Below are positions 1 to 14,149 of a stretch of 64,000 nt of DNA, one piece after another; the first letter of the stretch is position 1, and every line of letters begins with the position of its first letter. Below the pieces are notes generated by a model. It was not told where the DNA came from, ran no database searches, and was given only the letters and a program-made list of their open reading frames with translations. The DNA is from Diphasiastrum complanatum (lineage: Eukaryota > Streptophyta > Lycopodiopsida > Lycopodiales > Lycopodiaceae). Both the position numbers and the translations under genes were made by a program. Location of the stretch: the NCBI GenBank assembly GCA_029204225.1, contig CM055096.1, positions 40,293,215 to 40,357,214 of the forward strand. Reading direction: 5' to 3'.

Positions 1-1518
1 CTCGTCTTTGAGGTGTCTTCCTACCTCCCACCCCCTCTCAGAAAACTTTATCAATGATCACCCATCCTCGTTCTTTTTGAGGTTCTATAACCTTTTATCG
101 TTTTTAAAAACTACCTCTTCTTTTTCATTCTCATATTCAAGGTTTAGAAACTACTCCCGAGTCCCAACTCCTCCCGAAGTACCTCCACCTCTGTGTTTGA
201 GAGAGTCTGAAATAATCAAGAATAAAATTAGTAGCTTTCTCATAACAAATTAGCATGAAATTTTTTTTGTTAGATTTTTTTATTACTTAATCTCAAGTGT
301 TGCAGAGGAAGACTAGGCAACATATGAGTACCGTTCATCATTTAGGATCCACATTCGACTCAATTTTTTGACCCAATGGTAAAAAATTTCCGACTCCTTA
401 TGTAGCGGTCCGGGTCGTATTTCTTTCGAACCTGGTTGGTGGTCGAAATTTTCCGACCCTTGGTCGGGTCGAGTCGGGTCGAAACACAAAATCATCCTAC
501 GTAATGAGTGCTAGAGTTCTGAAGTGATTTTTTAAGTCCGTTCCTGGGACAATATATGATAGTACACAGCGAAGGAGGAGCAGAACTCCATCTCTTCTTT
601 TATATAAAAGATATGTACATCTCAAAATTGCTAAGAGAATTACTGCTCCTATTAATCTCGCTATAACACCTCCTCTAGACTGATGATTTTTGCTAGTAGG
701 TGCAGGGGAAAAGCCTGCACACAGAACACCAAAAAGTAAGTCTGACAGTAAGTCTGTAGGGCTTCTAGTTGTGCTTACAACTCAGGTATGTATGTAGCTC
801 AAGTGTTCTTAATTTGTGCTTCGTGATCGCCTTCATGCAAGAGTTTCTCATGTCTGATGCTGTCTTTTGAAAACAACTTTAGCCAAGTTTGGGCTTTTTT
901 TCCCTTTACAGATTTGGGTTTTTTATTTGAATTATTTTTTGCCAATTCTGGCTCACAAAACAGGCATCAGAGACCAAGCATTTAGTGTTTGAACAATTCA
1001 TGATATGTCAAGGCCAAATGAGTATACAATTTTCGGTCAAGCCAAGATCATTCATTGAAGATGCCATATATTCATATAATATGTAAAATCTTCTAGAATA
1101 GCACCAAATTATCCTATCGTATGTCTGAGAGCTAAACATGTACTACTCTTTTTTTCTTAAACCTTTATAAAACATTGTGATGATCCTGCACATCAATCCT
1201 GCACATCAAACCTGAATTGTAAGCTTGTCTACTTAAGCTGAGAGGAATTCCAAAAAGTATAACCAAATCTCATCTGATTCAGCAAAGCACTTACAGTATT
1301 CAATGGAATATGCTAAAATTAAATAAAAAATCAGTCATATTAAAGCAACCATTACAACATATCTGCTTTAAGAAAAAGAAAAGTATCAATCATATGACAA
1401 ATTGAGCAATTGAATATTTAAAATTGTCAACAAACCAGAACTGCTCTGGATATGTAGAATGTTGTTTGTCGCCTCACGGATTTCAGCTGCGATGGAGAGA
1501 GAGGCCTGTTGTACGTAG
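1..1518. other. No gene found
   Basis: AT-rich sequence. The 8-253 and 313-495 frames show no recognisable protein. Nothing else seen. Confidence 0.5.
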
Positions 1519-1640
<122 letters not shown>

Positions 1641-2224
1641 TCCATTCGTAGGATCCTGGCTACTGTCATAACAACCATCTAAGCTACCTAGTCAATGTTC
1701 AAAAGCGCAGGAGGTCGAACAAAAATTAGTCCCACCTACAACGTCCGCAAGCTTCAATGCATCAGATTGACTTGTGGAAATCTGACACAGACTCTATGTC
1801 GAAATCATTCACTCAGTCGTCCCTTCAAGATTATTAGAAAAGTGCTGAAACTAATTCAAATAGCCAAGCCTCACACCGCTTGGTATCAAGATGAGCATGA
1901 GCACAAAAAAAAGGATAAAAAGCTCCTAGCTCATACCATCGTGTCAACAACTCCGAATCAAGATTTTCGAAAAAACCTCCAACATCAGCACCTGAAAATG
2001 TCAACAAAGATGAGTTGAACTATTTGAAACAACTTGACTTGAATATTTATATATTTTACAAACCACTCTTTTTCATTTCTTTCAACTTCATAAATAGCAA
2101 ACCGCCAACAACCTTGGAGGCACAAGACTTGTAGGAGGCAATTGGCACATGAGGTAAGAAAACCAAGATAAGGTCACAATGTTGTAGAAGTCACTTACCG
2201 ACCACTACTGACAAGCTGGGTGGG

Positions 2225-2226
<2 letters not shown>

Positions 2227-2293
<67 letters not shown>
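2227..2293. repeat. (CT)n microsatellite
   Basis: Uninterrupted CT for about 66 bases. Confidence 0.98.
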
Positions 2294-2296
<3 letters not shown>

Positions 2297-2936
2297 TCAC
2301 ATTATCACGATTTTCAAGTCCAAAATCCTAAATTAGCCCTAGATTGAATCCTGAAATAAGCCCTAATCTAACTTGGCCGAAAAACCAACATTATTAAAAT
2401 AGCAACATAGAAATGAAATTGTAATGGTAAATGATCATAGTCCCAATGCTGAAGTTACTAGCATACTTCCTCAACAAATAGCTATTCCACTTAAACATTC
2501 TCATACTTATCATTTATTATCAACCTCATTCAACTCTCTACATCATTTTAAGCTTCTTAGTTATTCAAATTACTAGCCTCACACCTTTGGCCATTCTTAA
2601 ATTGCACATCATAGATTGCATCTATACCAAGAAATCAATTTAGCAATAGAATTTGATTCATTTCTACAAATTGAAACCTTTAGAATTCTATGAGTGCTAA
2701 TAATTGTAGGAATGAGTATCACAATGCTACTTATAGCTCTCTTTCTCTCTCTGCTAGTCTTCATGGATTGCATACGAAGAAACAAAAGTTTTCCAAAAGC
2801 TTACTTTAAGCCTCAATTTTGTCATGTATGATGCGGTTGGCTTTGATTCAATAAGGAGCTATTTGGGGACTATCCTTATGCATCTCAAAAATCTACCAAC
2901 ATTATCCCACTACCCATGCAATGCCAGTCCCATGGT

Positions 2937-3883
2937 TGTTGGAAAGAGGTGTGTAAAAGATAGGCCGAAAAGAATCAAATGAAAATAATTCGAACGACAA
3001 GAAAAAAAGAAAACTTATCGTGCGCAGCGGAATAAACTATCTTCCTCTTTCTCTATGCATAACTACGTCTATCAATTTCGAACAAAAACCATAGTGATAG
3101 AAATCATTTTTGATCTTATAGTAACTAACTTTGAAAACATTAGTACTACAATGATTACGTAACCAAACATTTAAGCATTGAATTATAATATGTCGCGAAG
3201 AATCACAGAAACGCATACATTTTGAGACAAACCTGAACACAATAAGAAGATAGTATTGATTCAGTATGAAACAAAACAGATGTGAATGAGTACAAGAAGT
3301 TTGTGGATCAAAGTCGCGTACTCAAAGCTATCTCTAAGCGACTAAATGAAAGTCTGAATTAAGCGCAATGCTAATAAGTAGTGAGCGCAATACCAATCTC
3401 TAATCAACTCTAAAGAAGTGAGCTAGAATGCTCAAGAGTGTCCAAGCTCGTAGGATTGAGAAAGAGCTAACTATTCAATACTTGCTGATCTCTTGATTGC
3501 ATTAATGCTATAAGAATCAGGTCGTCAAATGCGTCATCCGGTTGGCTGTGATATGCTGGCATCCATCTAGATAGTCTTCCCGGAAATTTACTTGCTAAAT
3601 GATTAGAGCAAGTTTGTAGCCTTTAAGATGAACAATAAATTGTCTTGCGAAAAATGCGAAAAACGCGAAGGTCTTTGCTAAAGTCATTTCCTTAATATTT
3701 GAGACATCTGGCATATTGTGAAAAAGCCGAAGTGAGAGAAAATCCCGAAAATGCCAACACTGTAAATTGTTTCCGAGTAGTTATGTAGACTATGTAAAAA
3801 CACAAAGAAAACTGCATGTCTGGATAAAAGTTGGACGAAGATTAAAATGTCGATTAGTCGTTTGGTAGGAGAATAATCCAACA
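2937..3883 (-). mobile_element. Copia 3' LTR (element on minus strand)
   Basis: The segment starts TGTTGG and ends CCAACA on the plus strand, a perfect six-base inverted terminus. It is bordered at 3884-3893 by the complement of a polypurine tract (TTAAGGGGGAG in element sense). Length 947 bp. No matching 5' LTR is evident beyond the gag start near 6560. Confidence 0.65.
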
Positions 3884-4010
3884 CTCCCCCTTAATCTGAA
3901 TCCATGAATGCCTTGACCTTTAAACTTAGTTCTGCATAGAACTTTCGATGTGCATCCAAGCTTAATGCTTTATTAAAAATATATGTTGTCATATCTTGCG
4001 TTGGACAGTA

Positions 4011-6569
4011 CTACAATCTGATCTCTTTGTCGAGAACTTTGCTTTTGACATAGTGACACTTGAGTTCAATGTGCTTACTCCTAGAATGAAATCTAGGGTT
4101 GGCTGATAAGGCAATGGCACTTTCATTATTACAAAATAATAATGTCGGAGCGTATTGATTCAAACTGATATCTAAAAGTAAATTTCTCAACCAAATTGCT
4201 TTCTTTGTAACTTGTGAGGCTGCAAAGATAGCTATCGAATATTGCTTGCGACTGTTCCAAGAAATGGGACCATTGTTGAGGAAGAATGTAAATCCAGAAG
4301 TGGATTTACGAGTGTCTACATCTCCTACCCGACTTGCATCTGTATAACCAGTGAGTAAATTGAGTTTGTCGTTGTCGACTGCTCCATAACAAATGCAATA
4401 GTCAATAGTAGCTCGAAGATATCTCATGACTCTGATAAGAGCCTTCCATTGTGTCATTCCAGGGTTAGTCATAAATGTCGTAAAATTGCGGGTGTGAGTG
4501 ACAACAGAAGCTCGAGGATTTGAGCGCGACATGTAGGAACACAAATACAACAGTTAGCAGCAGAAGTATTCAAGTAGAAGAATTCATACAGATTGCGCAA
4601 ATGAACAATGTAGTAGTGAGACAAAATTTGCACTCTGATTAATATCAATAGTGAGTACAATGGCTTGAAGTAATAACTTCAGCTTGCTGAGCGTGATAAC
4701 GCTGGCTACAGATAACTCTGATTGAAAGAGAAATTCAATTAACACTTACATAGCTTGATTCTGCTAGTATATATATTTACAAGTGTCTAGAGAAAAATAT
4801 GTTTTGCCTTAACTGCCATTTACTCCAGTTTTGCATATGTACAAAGTTGGTAACCGCCCTTAGGATATTTGTTTCTCCAACTGTTTTAGGGTTGATGATA
4901 AGTTGGCGACGTCGGTCTGCCAATGTAGCAAAAACTTGAAAAAACCCTAAAAACCCAAAGGTGCCCTTAGACTAGAGGTATGCAAATCTTGAAAGTGCCC
5001 TTAGACTTAAGGTATGCAAATCCTAAAGGTGCCCTTTGTTTTTCAGATAGTAGATTGCAGTCCTTCGAGAGAAGTCATCGATGAAGTTTAGAAAATAGAG
5101 AGCTCCCCCTATGGAAGCAGTCTGCATCGGGCCACAAATGTCGCTATGTACAAGGTCAAGTAAGCCCTTGGATGTATGAACTGAGTTTGAACTGAAGGGA
5201 CTCCTAGCATGCTTGCTGATAATACAGCTTTTGCATGGATAAGTTGGCTTGCTGACTGAAGGCAAACCTTGTACTAGACTCTGAGTTGACATTTGCTGAA
5301 TATTGTTGAAGTTAAGATGGCCAAGTCCGAAATGCCATAGCATATCAGTTGATTCAGAAGTGGCTGTGTGAAGAGCTTGACTGTTAGAAGAATAGCAATA
5401 GCTGAGATTGTAAAGATAGCTGTTGCTTCTTCCATAGGCTAGAACCTTCCAAGATTTGTCAAGAATTGTGTAGTCGTCTGTATCGAATTCGACCCTCCGA
5501 TCTGAATCAGTGATTTTGCTAACTGAGAGTAGATTCTTGGTCAGATTTGAAATGTGGAGAATGTTGGACAACAACTTGACTTCACCTCTTTTGAATTCAA
5601 CTCTGACTGTTCCTTCACCTCCGATTGAATGTGATGAGTTGTCTCCAAGTTGCACAACTCAAGAGCGGGTGAATGACTTATAGTCTTTAAAATAGTCGCG
5701 ATGGTGAGTCATGTGTTAAGTTACTCCAGAATCTAGATATCAGAAATCGATATGTTGATGTTCTCTGACTTTGGTCATGAAAACTACTTCATCTTCTTCT
5801 TCTTGTTGCTGATTTGAGTGACTGGCTGTAGCACTATGTGCTTGTTGTTGGAACTGCTTCTTTTTTTTGTTGTTGTACTTTAAAGTTCGGCAGTCCTTGA
5901 TTTCGTGGCTAGTCCTCTTACAGTATCTGCAAAAAATTTCTGCGCTAGTTGGAATGATAAAGAGCTTGAATTCAATCATGAACCAAAATCTGGTCCAGAC
6001 TGCATGTTGCTCTTTTTGTCAGTTGAACCTGACTTTGTAGATCTCTTGGATCTAAACTTCTGATTTTTTAAAAATAGAACTTGAGGATCTGATCCTGAGC
6101 CTAAGGAAGATGCTGATCTTCTGATCTTCTCTTGTAGGATCAGCGAAATTACTCTTGATAGGGTTAGATCAACTTGGGTATGCACTCAGATCTGAGGCAC
6201 TTAACCCATTCAATGTAATCTTGTACCATTTTTTGCTTTCCCATTTTAATTTTACTTACAAGTAGAGAAGGGTCTTCCATAAACTTCCAAGGTTTGAACC
6301 GTTTGATAGTTTTCCAATCTATACGCCCAGTTTCATCTTGATTATAATACCAATCTTGTGCTGCACCCGTTAAAGCCATTGAAAATAGCTTAAGTTTATC
6401 TTGAGGAAAAACTTCGCCATAAACTTCACAAGATTTTGCATAGATTTGGAGAAATATGACTGGATTAGATAATCCATTGTACTTGGGTAGATCCAACCGG
6501 GGTGATCTTCTAACAATGATTGGACTGACTTCCTAGAGAACAACTCCAGGAGCAGCCATTTTTACAAAT
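4011..6569 (-). mobile_element. Copia polyprotein remnant with internal loss
   Basis: In element order: gag from about 6569 (QDWYYNQDETGRIDWKTIKR); zinc knuckle CRYCKRTSHEIKDC (5920s); pre-integrase and integrase (5655-5023) with LWHFGLGHL, CKSC, DLVHSDICGPM and FIDDFSR; then RNase H (4550-4011) with GYTDASRVGDVDTRKSTSG. The integrase C-terminus and nearly all reverse transcriptase are missing, replaced by about 470 bases of non-coding sequence (4551-5022) with a short duplication near 4960-5030. RNase H has lost the STEAEY segment and has CNNESA where CDNxSA is usual, so it is inactive. Confidence 0.85.
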
Positions 6570-9200
6570 TAAATCAATTAGACAATGCGATTGGATCTAG
6601 ATTTTCAATCATGGTTCAGACTTGCAAAATTTCTTTCACTTGACAACAATCAGATTTCTGATTTTTGGAAAAAGATCTATGATCAAGTGACAGACACTTC
6701 TAAGAATGATAAATTCTCAGAATCAGAATCTAATTGTAACAAAATTGTTCAAAAGTTTTACAATAGCTTGATTTGGAAAATCAGAATCTTAAAATAGTAC
6801 TGGTGAATGTTTTCTAGGCGAAGGTTCTTCAATGCTATTTTGGGTGAAAAATCTTTGATCATGTTATTTTTTGACAAATTTGGTAAAACTAACCTTCGCC
6901 AAACTCTCAGATAGTGAATCTGACTCCGATAAGACTAGGGTAGAATTGGCGAAGATTCTTTATGCACAAAATATGATTTTTGTAGTTTGGTGAGAGTAAA
7001 AATAGAGATTTTTCTAGATTATGACAAAATTAATATTTGCCAACTCAAAAATGATAACTTACTATAACTAGAATTCTTAGAGATTTCAGCGAAGGTTTCG
7101 ACGAAGGTTACAAATGTAATACTGTTATTTTTGTAAAAAAAAGACTTTTTTGACAAAAATTGGACAATATGACATGCGGTCTCTAATAATCGTTCATCGA
7201 ACTCACTGATGAACCAAAATAGTAAGTCAGATTGACACAGACTTTGGCAAAGGTTTCTGGTAAAGTTTCTTTTTGAAAACTGAAATTATTTTTAAAAGGC
7301 GTTAAAATTTTTTTCATTTCTAGATGAACAACACTTTGACCTTTTATTTTTAGATTTAATGTTTGTCGACCTGGCAGTAGATAGATCTGAATCACACCTA
7401 TGCACAGTGAATCAGACGAATGTTCTTTTTGTATATTTGTTAGGGTTTTGGGTGTTTTTTGGTGTGATATGATGGTTTTTCTAATGTTTTTAGATATCTG
7501 CTGGAAAGGAATGTTTTCCCTTCAAAATAAAGGTTTTGTGATCAAACCCAAAGGTGTCTGCAACTCGGCAAATGATTTCTAAGAGAGGGTAAAAAGTTAT
7601 TAGCTCTAACGACAATTTTGTTTCCTTCTGATCATAATCTGACAGATCTGACCGAAATGTATAGATATATTTCCATAAAAAACTGAATGTAGTCTTACAC
7701 TACAAAATATACATCTACAATAAAAAAATGGGACACAAACATTTACGTAAAAATTTATTAGCATAGGTATATAATCTGGCATTTATGAGATGGTAACAAT
7801 CTAGCATTGTTTAGGCACATCTATTTTTGAAATGTAAAAACTCATGAGCAGAGGTCGGAATGCACCTTGGAATAAGAGATAGTATGATTGCTTAAACAAA
7901 TCCACATATTCCAAGGTTTGTTTCGACCTCCACTGATTTTCACCCCAGTTGATAACTCTACCAATTATCAACAGATTTGTCAATAAAAGTAGACATTTGT
8001 TTCTAGAATGTGTAGATCTATTTTCATAAATCCTAATGTAAATAGAATTGAATGTAGTATTACACTACAAAATGTGAGGAGAATAAGGAGAGTGAGGAGG
8101 ATGAAAAGAGTAGGAAGGATCAACAAACAAGGTATTGGATATATCTCATCTACTCTCCTAAATCCTATTTTAATCTGCCTCCATTCATGCTGTATTTTTA
8201 CTCATGTTGTCGCATGATTTGCATATTTACATCTAAAATAAGACAGGCGAAAAACTCGACTGTCTGCATAAATACAAGTAAATTTTCACAGGTGAAAAAC
8301 GCGACATTGTGTTTTTACATATGATTTGTGACAGGCAAAAAAGACGACACTGCCTTACAAAATGCCAAAGGTGCCCTAGTAAAAGAGAAGACACCTTGTA
8401 GCTCAAATCCTAAGGCATTTGTCAGAGTGTCACATTTTTCGCATCTTCACCAACATTCATTTCAGCAAAGGCTGACGTTGCGGCCTTCTCATACTCATCT
8501 CATGCAACTATGCTAACAGATTTGACAACGACAACAGCCACCCACAATCTCCTACAGACAGCACATCCACTTTGTACTTTCTTCATCTGCACACCTGTAA
8601 AATTGTGTATATGTATATGACAAGATGTGAGATAACAGTGTGTGTGAAAATAATAGCATCAGAAACTTGGCTTTCGAATCTACTCAAGCAAATTTAACAA
8701 GGACAGCGGCCTTGGAAATTATCTCAAATTTTTCAAAAAACATGAGATTTGTGTTGCCCATTCGAAGTTCAGTGCTCAAGGCGAAACAATTATCATGGCA
8801 GTAAAAGCATTGTCTAATTACTTAGATGGTTATAAGTTCATTAAACCACATAAAATAATTTTTGTTAAACGCTCAATTGTACTCAAGATTTTAGGTTATG
8901 GACCCGAGAATACTATTCTCCGATCTGCTCATTTTGCTTTGTATGCAACTTACATAGAATTATGTCAAGAAAAGACAAATGCATATCAGAATTTCTCCAT
9001 GACAACAAAATGCAACTGGTATTAAAAAAAGCAAATGAAGATGGCAAGGAAATATAGATATATTCAATCAATTGCAAATGCATTTTTCTTTTAAAACAAA
9101 TTACAAATATATGGTACAATGTTGTGTCTGTCAATCTACCTCCCTTGATGTATAGATTTACATGGCTTTCTGAACTTGATGTAATTTGTAGATTTTGTTT
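6570..9200. other. No gene found
   Basis: AT-rich; contains the LTR fragment at 8134 and several short inverted or repeated AT words. No 5' LTR for the Copia element is visible. Confidence 0.45.
8134..8220 (+). mobile_element. Fragment related to the LTR at 46.9 kb
   Basis: CTCTCCTAAATCCTATTTTA and the following CCATTCATGCTGTA closely match the first 80 bases of the LTR-like segment at 46901 (CTCCTAAATCCCATGTTAAT, CCATTCATATTGATGTA). Only this end is present. Confidence 0.4.
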
Positions 9201-9219
9201 GATGTCGTATTTGTGCTCG

Positions 9220-12200
9220 TCAATAGAACCATTGCAATAGTTGAAGAATATATCTACGTCTACCATTGAGGCCACCATGTTGTGTGTTTTTATGAAATGC
9301 TACTCTTGCTTGCCATTGAGATTTTTCCATCCCTTCTGAAGACCATATACTCAAACTTCCATGATTTTCTGCTAAGGATATGGAATGGTGTCGTAATATG
9401 TGCTGTAAAATATCAACAATTTCTATCAATGGGTAAACATCAAAAAACAAAATAAAATGGTAACTTGATATTTGTTTTTATGTAATGTGTGATATGATTC
9501 TCTCCCCAAGCCACTTGAACTGCATCTACAAACTCAACACAACATTTCTGGAGCAGTAGCAAGTCACTGTTTGAAAATATTTCCTTTCGTAATATTTTAA
9601 CCATATCATCTAATTTTTTCCATACTTCAACTTTCATTACCCTTGTTACTCCATCCTGAACAAAATCTTGAGTAGCAGCTACGATGTCTCTCCAAACTGA
9701 GTAATGCGTCTTAGATGGTTTTCCTGAATGGTTTGATAAAAATATTCGTGCCTTTACACTGCCAATGCTTGGCTTGCAAGGTACATTTCCTTTTTTTTCC
9801 GAAATCTTAAGGTCTTTTTGTATTTTAACATGTCCTTTATGGAAACCTGCTTTAGACAGAACATCTTCTAATATAGAAATAGCCTCCTTGGAAGATGATT
9901 CTGGCTTTGTGTTCCAAGCATATAATATGTGACAATGCACAAGCTTTTCGATTATTCTAACCTCAGCATGGAGAGTGCAAATATGTACGTTTTGTAGAGG
10001 AATAGGCAGAACTGGCGAGCGAACGAAGGCCGAATAATAAGAACAGGTTTCCAATTTGGATCCTCTTTGTCTCTTGTTATTCTTGTATTCTTGGTCATGT
10101 CATTTGATGATTTCATACAATATAAACATGGATTTTTGGAGGTTGGTCCACGGGAAACGTTGAACATACATTTTAAAGATTTCAAATCACCAGCCAAATG
10201 CCACTCTACCTTAAAGTCTCCTATTCCAGGTACATTGAAAAGTTCCCCATCCATATGCTCTTTGATGATTTTGGGATATGTTGTTTTGCTAAACACCCAT
10301 GACGGAATGTCATGATCTTCCCTTAAAACCTAAAAAAAGGACAGACAAAAAACTAGTCAATTGATAACAATATCAAAACCCAAGTAGCATACAATATCAA
10401 AACTCATTAGATTTTAAAATATCATATTTCAAAGGTTGCCAACCACCAGATGTCATTCTTGTACTGAAGATTGAAGTTAAAATCTCCTTGATCATTAGTC
10501 TTTTGAAGTGTTCCATTCATGAGTGTTATACTCACTCTCTCCATTTTTTGTCCTTTAATAAGTTCTGATTCATCCAGTTTTAGTACCAAGACTATCTTAC
10601 TGTCTACCTTTTCGGTGGAAATATCATAGAAATGTATAATAAATCTTAATAACATATTCATATCGACAAACAAGTTATTTGACTGATTGTAAGACATGGA
10701 TTTTTTGTCCTTTGATTGATATACTTTCTCGATATGACATGGAACAACTATAATCTTTTGAATTCCTCTATTCATTGAATCACGCCCAATTTTATTTGAA
10801 ATGGTCGTGGAATAGGAAATTTCTTAATGCTATAAGTGTCAAAGCTTGTTTGATAATCTTAAATATGGTGCCATAAGCATCTCCGCTTATTCCAGCAAAA
10901 TCACATGCTCCTAGAATTATAGTATTGTCAAGTATTTTTTGTACTTCAATCATTAATGCATCAACAATTTGTATCTTAACACGACTGTTTCGATTATTGG
11001 TCATCAATGACTCAGTTGATTTTGTTGTCAACACAGAGCCCAAAGACTTGCCTATAGTAGCATTGTCTTTCACATTTTGATTCCCAACCAATGCAGATTT
11101 GTAAAAAAGGAAAAAAAAGATGATTAATGTTACAATTTACAGTAATGCTAAAACAATATAAAATCTGAAATTTTGAAGTATAAAAAAGATTGCAAAGGCC
11201 AAAAGTCAAAAACGTACTTGAATGCATAAATTCTCCTTTTTCGATAGCCTCCTGTCGATGACAAATTATGAATATTTGTGTTGATCACTCATTTTTGTTT
11301 TTTTGTTTTTACCTTTTTACCTATCAAGTCAACATCTTTCAATAGTTGTGAGTATGCAGAACGACCATTATTCAATTTGATTCTCATTTGATCAATCTCT
11401 TTTCTTGTACTCATTATGATTTTTTGCAATAATTCACTATTATTTCGTAGATTTTCATTTTCTTTTTGGAGAACCTCATTCTCTAGCAATTTTATTCGTA
11501 AAATATTGTCTTTTTGAGCACAATCTGAAGATATACGTCTAATTACATCCTCTAAACAATGGATTCTTTTCATTGAAAATGTGTTACCATATTCTTCTAA
11601 TCTTTTACAATAACCTAGAAAACCATTCTTTCCATGACAGACAAAATATATCAATTGAGTAGACAAAATTTGGGATGCTGCATGGAATATGGATCTTTAG
11701 GATATAATGTCCCGTCTACCCAGAGATCCAGATTTGCTTTCTCGTCAGCCCTATAGCGCAAACAATCATCAACTAATAAGCAAGATGCTTTGACACCTCT
11801 TTTAATCAAAGGAGCATATTCTTTAGGAAGATCTTTTTTCAGATGAAATTTTTTCATCGTAAGAAGAAAAAGTAGATTACGATCCAATACACACACAAAA
11901 AAAAATAAAATGAAACATACTTAGCGCCATACATTTCACATACCAGTTTATCATTTCACGTATCACTTGAAGAATGAGATTGACCTTTGATTCAAATGTT
12001 GTCATGCCACTCATTTTTTTATTTTTGAGTTTTGAGTTTTCTCAATCCGTGTATTTTGGTTGCCGCTCTTCTTTTTTCAAATCTTGCCATCTCTCTTTTC
12101 TCTCGAGAGATGTAGGCATTTTATGTAGCATTCAAAGATGGTGACTGCTAACTGATGCAAATGTTATAACAACGTCCATCTATTTTTCCTCTAGTTCATT

Positions 12201-12440
12201 CAATCTATAGTGTAATGTAGTTGGTGCTCTTCTTTTCAATTCTTGCCCCCACTCTCTCTTCTCCCAAGAGTTTATTTCTCCCGAGGCATGATTTTTTCCG
12301 AGAGAAACCTTAGTTAACCATGACTGTAACAAGAGTGGCTTTGTATTCGAACTACTGCAGGCAGACACTTCTTATACTATACTTTTTAATTTTGACAAAT
12401 TCGTCCATCCTACATGGCATTTCTTATAGGGCCCTTTTGT
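9220..12440 (-). pseudogene. Family X locus X1: transposase-like multi-exon gene, degenerate
   Basis: Reading on the minus strand: MSGMTTFESK (about 12013); an N-terminal part with KEYAPLIKRG and NLDLWVDGTLYPKDPYSM (11896-11651); GKNGFLGYCKRL with about 70 residues of coiled coil (11666-11289); a short exon EAIEKGEFMHS (near 11230); TILGACDFAG-type part (11091-10792); LKLDESELIKGQKMERV then WWLATFE (10775-10422); HLAGDLKSLK with CLYC (10296-9952); CTLHAEVRIIEKLV (10054-9440); and EGMEKSQWQARVAF then NTQHGG (9450-9220). The order Asp...AGDLK...CxxC...EKS.W...N..HGG resembles, from memory, transposase-like proteins annotated only as uncharacterised in cnidarians and plants, so an RNase H-like fold is plausible. 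Damage: a frame change near 10030, and the donor after WWLATFE reads AT where X3 has GT. Confidence 0.55.
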
Positions 12441-12449
12441 ACTCAGGAA

Positions 12450-14149
12450 CTCCTGTAATGGAACGTGACAAGTGCAATATAAGTTTTCAAGGGACCTGGT
12501 GCAAGGAGTACAACTTGTAAGATTTCTGTCACTTTTTTATTGTTTTTCAGATGACTTGGATTGGGAGGGACTTCTTTTTGTTGTGTTGCATTGGAAATCA
12601 ACCATTCTTAATTAAGATTGTTGAATTCTAGATTTTGGATTTTTTTCATGGAGTTGGCTTTCTTGTCTCTCAAAAATGTGGTCTCACCATTCCTCAGAAT
12701 GCTCGAGGTCATTTTGTGGGACCCTAAATCTTTTATCTGATTTAATTTGAAATATTTCTCCAAGATGTTATAATGTGTATAACTATGTAGTGTGCTTCAA
12801 ATGAGGATGGCCATGAGAGTTTCGAGTTTTTTTCACGAAAATGTGCTTGTTTTTTAAGTTTTTTCACATCTATAGTGATCATTGTTGACATCCCTTCTAC
12901 TCTTTCATTTCCTGCATAAATTTTGGTTTTGACATGTATGCTATATCACTTTGTATTATAATATTATTAATGAACTTGATTCCATATTCTATGGATCAAC
13001 ATGGTAGTGTAAGGCCTAATAGCCAAAGTCGTTTGCCCATTTATTGTTGTAAATTTGTGCATGTATTTCTGTTTATGTTTGTCTGGCACAAAATCTCTGA
13101 ATATCAAAAGAGATCAACCTTATATATTTCTAATGACAAATTTGTAGCAAAAAGTATAGGAAGACACCTCCAAAATCAGTGATGACCAAGGAATCTAATC
13201 AGAGGTATGCCATGAATCAAATATATGAGTTTCATGAATAAAGCATGCCAATACAAAATGACAATGCTCTGTTGATGGAAACATGACTTCAAATTATCAT
13301 CAGATTGAATTTTCATGGACAATTCATTATTTAAACATTGTATGTTTGAATAAAACATATGAAATTTTAGAAGTACAAGATCATACATTGATGAATGTCA
13401 TGACAACTTTTGAAACAATTGTAAAGACAACCCATTATTTGACGATGAGAAATTAATATGCACTAGTAGAGAATAAGGATCCATAAAGCACATTATTTGA
13501 GAATGTGTGCTTTTAGGTTATGTTTTCCATGGTATAAATAAACTCCCTTAAAAAAACTCTTTTTTAAAAGACAGAAAGATATAGAGAAGTATATGTGGAA
13601 CTATAGTTGATGTAAGGTTCAGTCCACATGTTATCAACAACTAGGAGGGCAAAAAGATACAAGCCAGTTGATTGAGTAGTTGGCAAGCGCTAGACCAAGA
13701 GTCTAGCTACAACGGTGAATAGATAACAAAAGTTAGTGGGGATGATGGATAATTAGATACTCTCAAATGTTTTCGTGAAGAGGTGGATTGTTACATCTTG
13801 AAGACCCTATTTTACTTGTCCGGAGTTCACATCAAGCAACTACTTTTTTGAGCATAGACCCCCACCCTAGTGTGTAATTGGGAAATTTGGAGATAGGGCC
13901 CAGGGTTTGAGTACTAGGCTTCTTATGTTTGGGAACCTAAAAATCGCTTTTAACTTTTCTTAAATTTGTTATACATATATTGGTTGTCTCATAATATTTG
14001 GCCCCCAAAGACGACATGATCAACTTATCATTTTTCCTAGGGACCTTGTGCAAAAGTTTAGTCCTTTTTGTGCTTGTGCTCCATCTGAGTAGATCTTTGG
14101 ACCCTATGACCTAGCATTCTCTTAAACTATACTTTTGATCGGACTGCAA
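12450..14149. other. No gene found
   Basis: AT-rich sequence between X1 and the 335-bp repeats; only short frames without recognisable motifs. Confidence 0.45.

Noticed and set aside
1695-2018. 107-codon ORF with a basic C-terminus
   Set aside because: No motif, no conserved partner in the window, no splice context.
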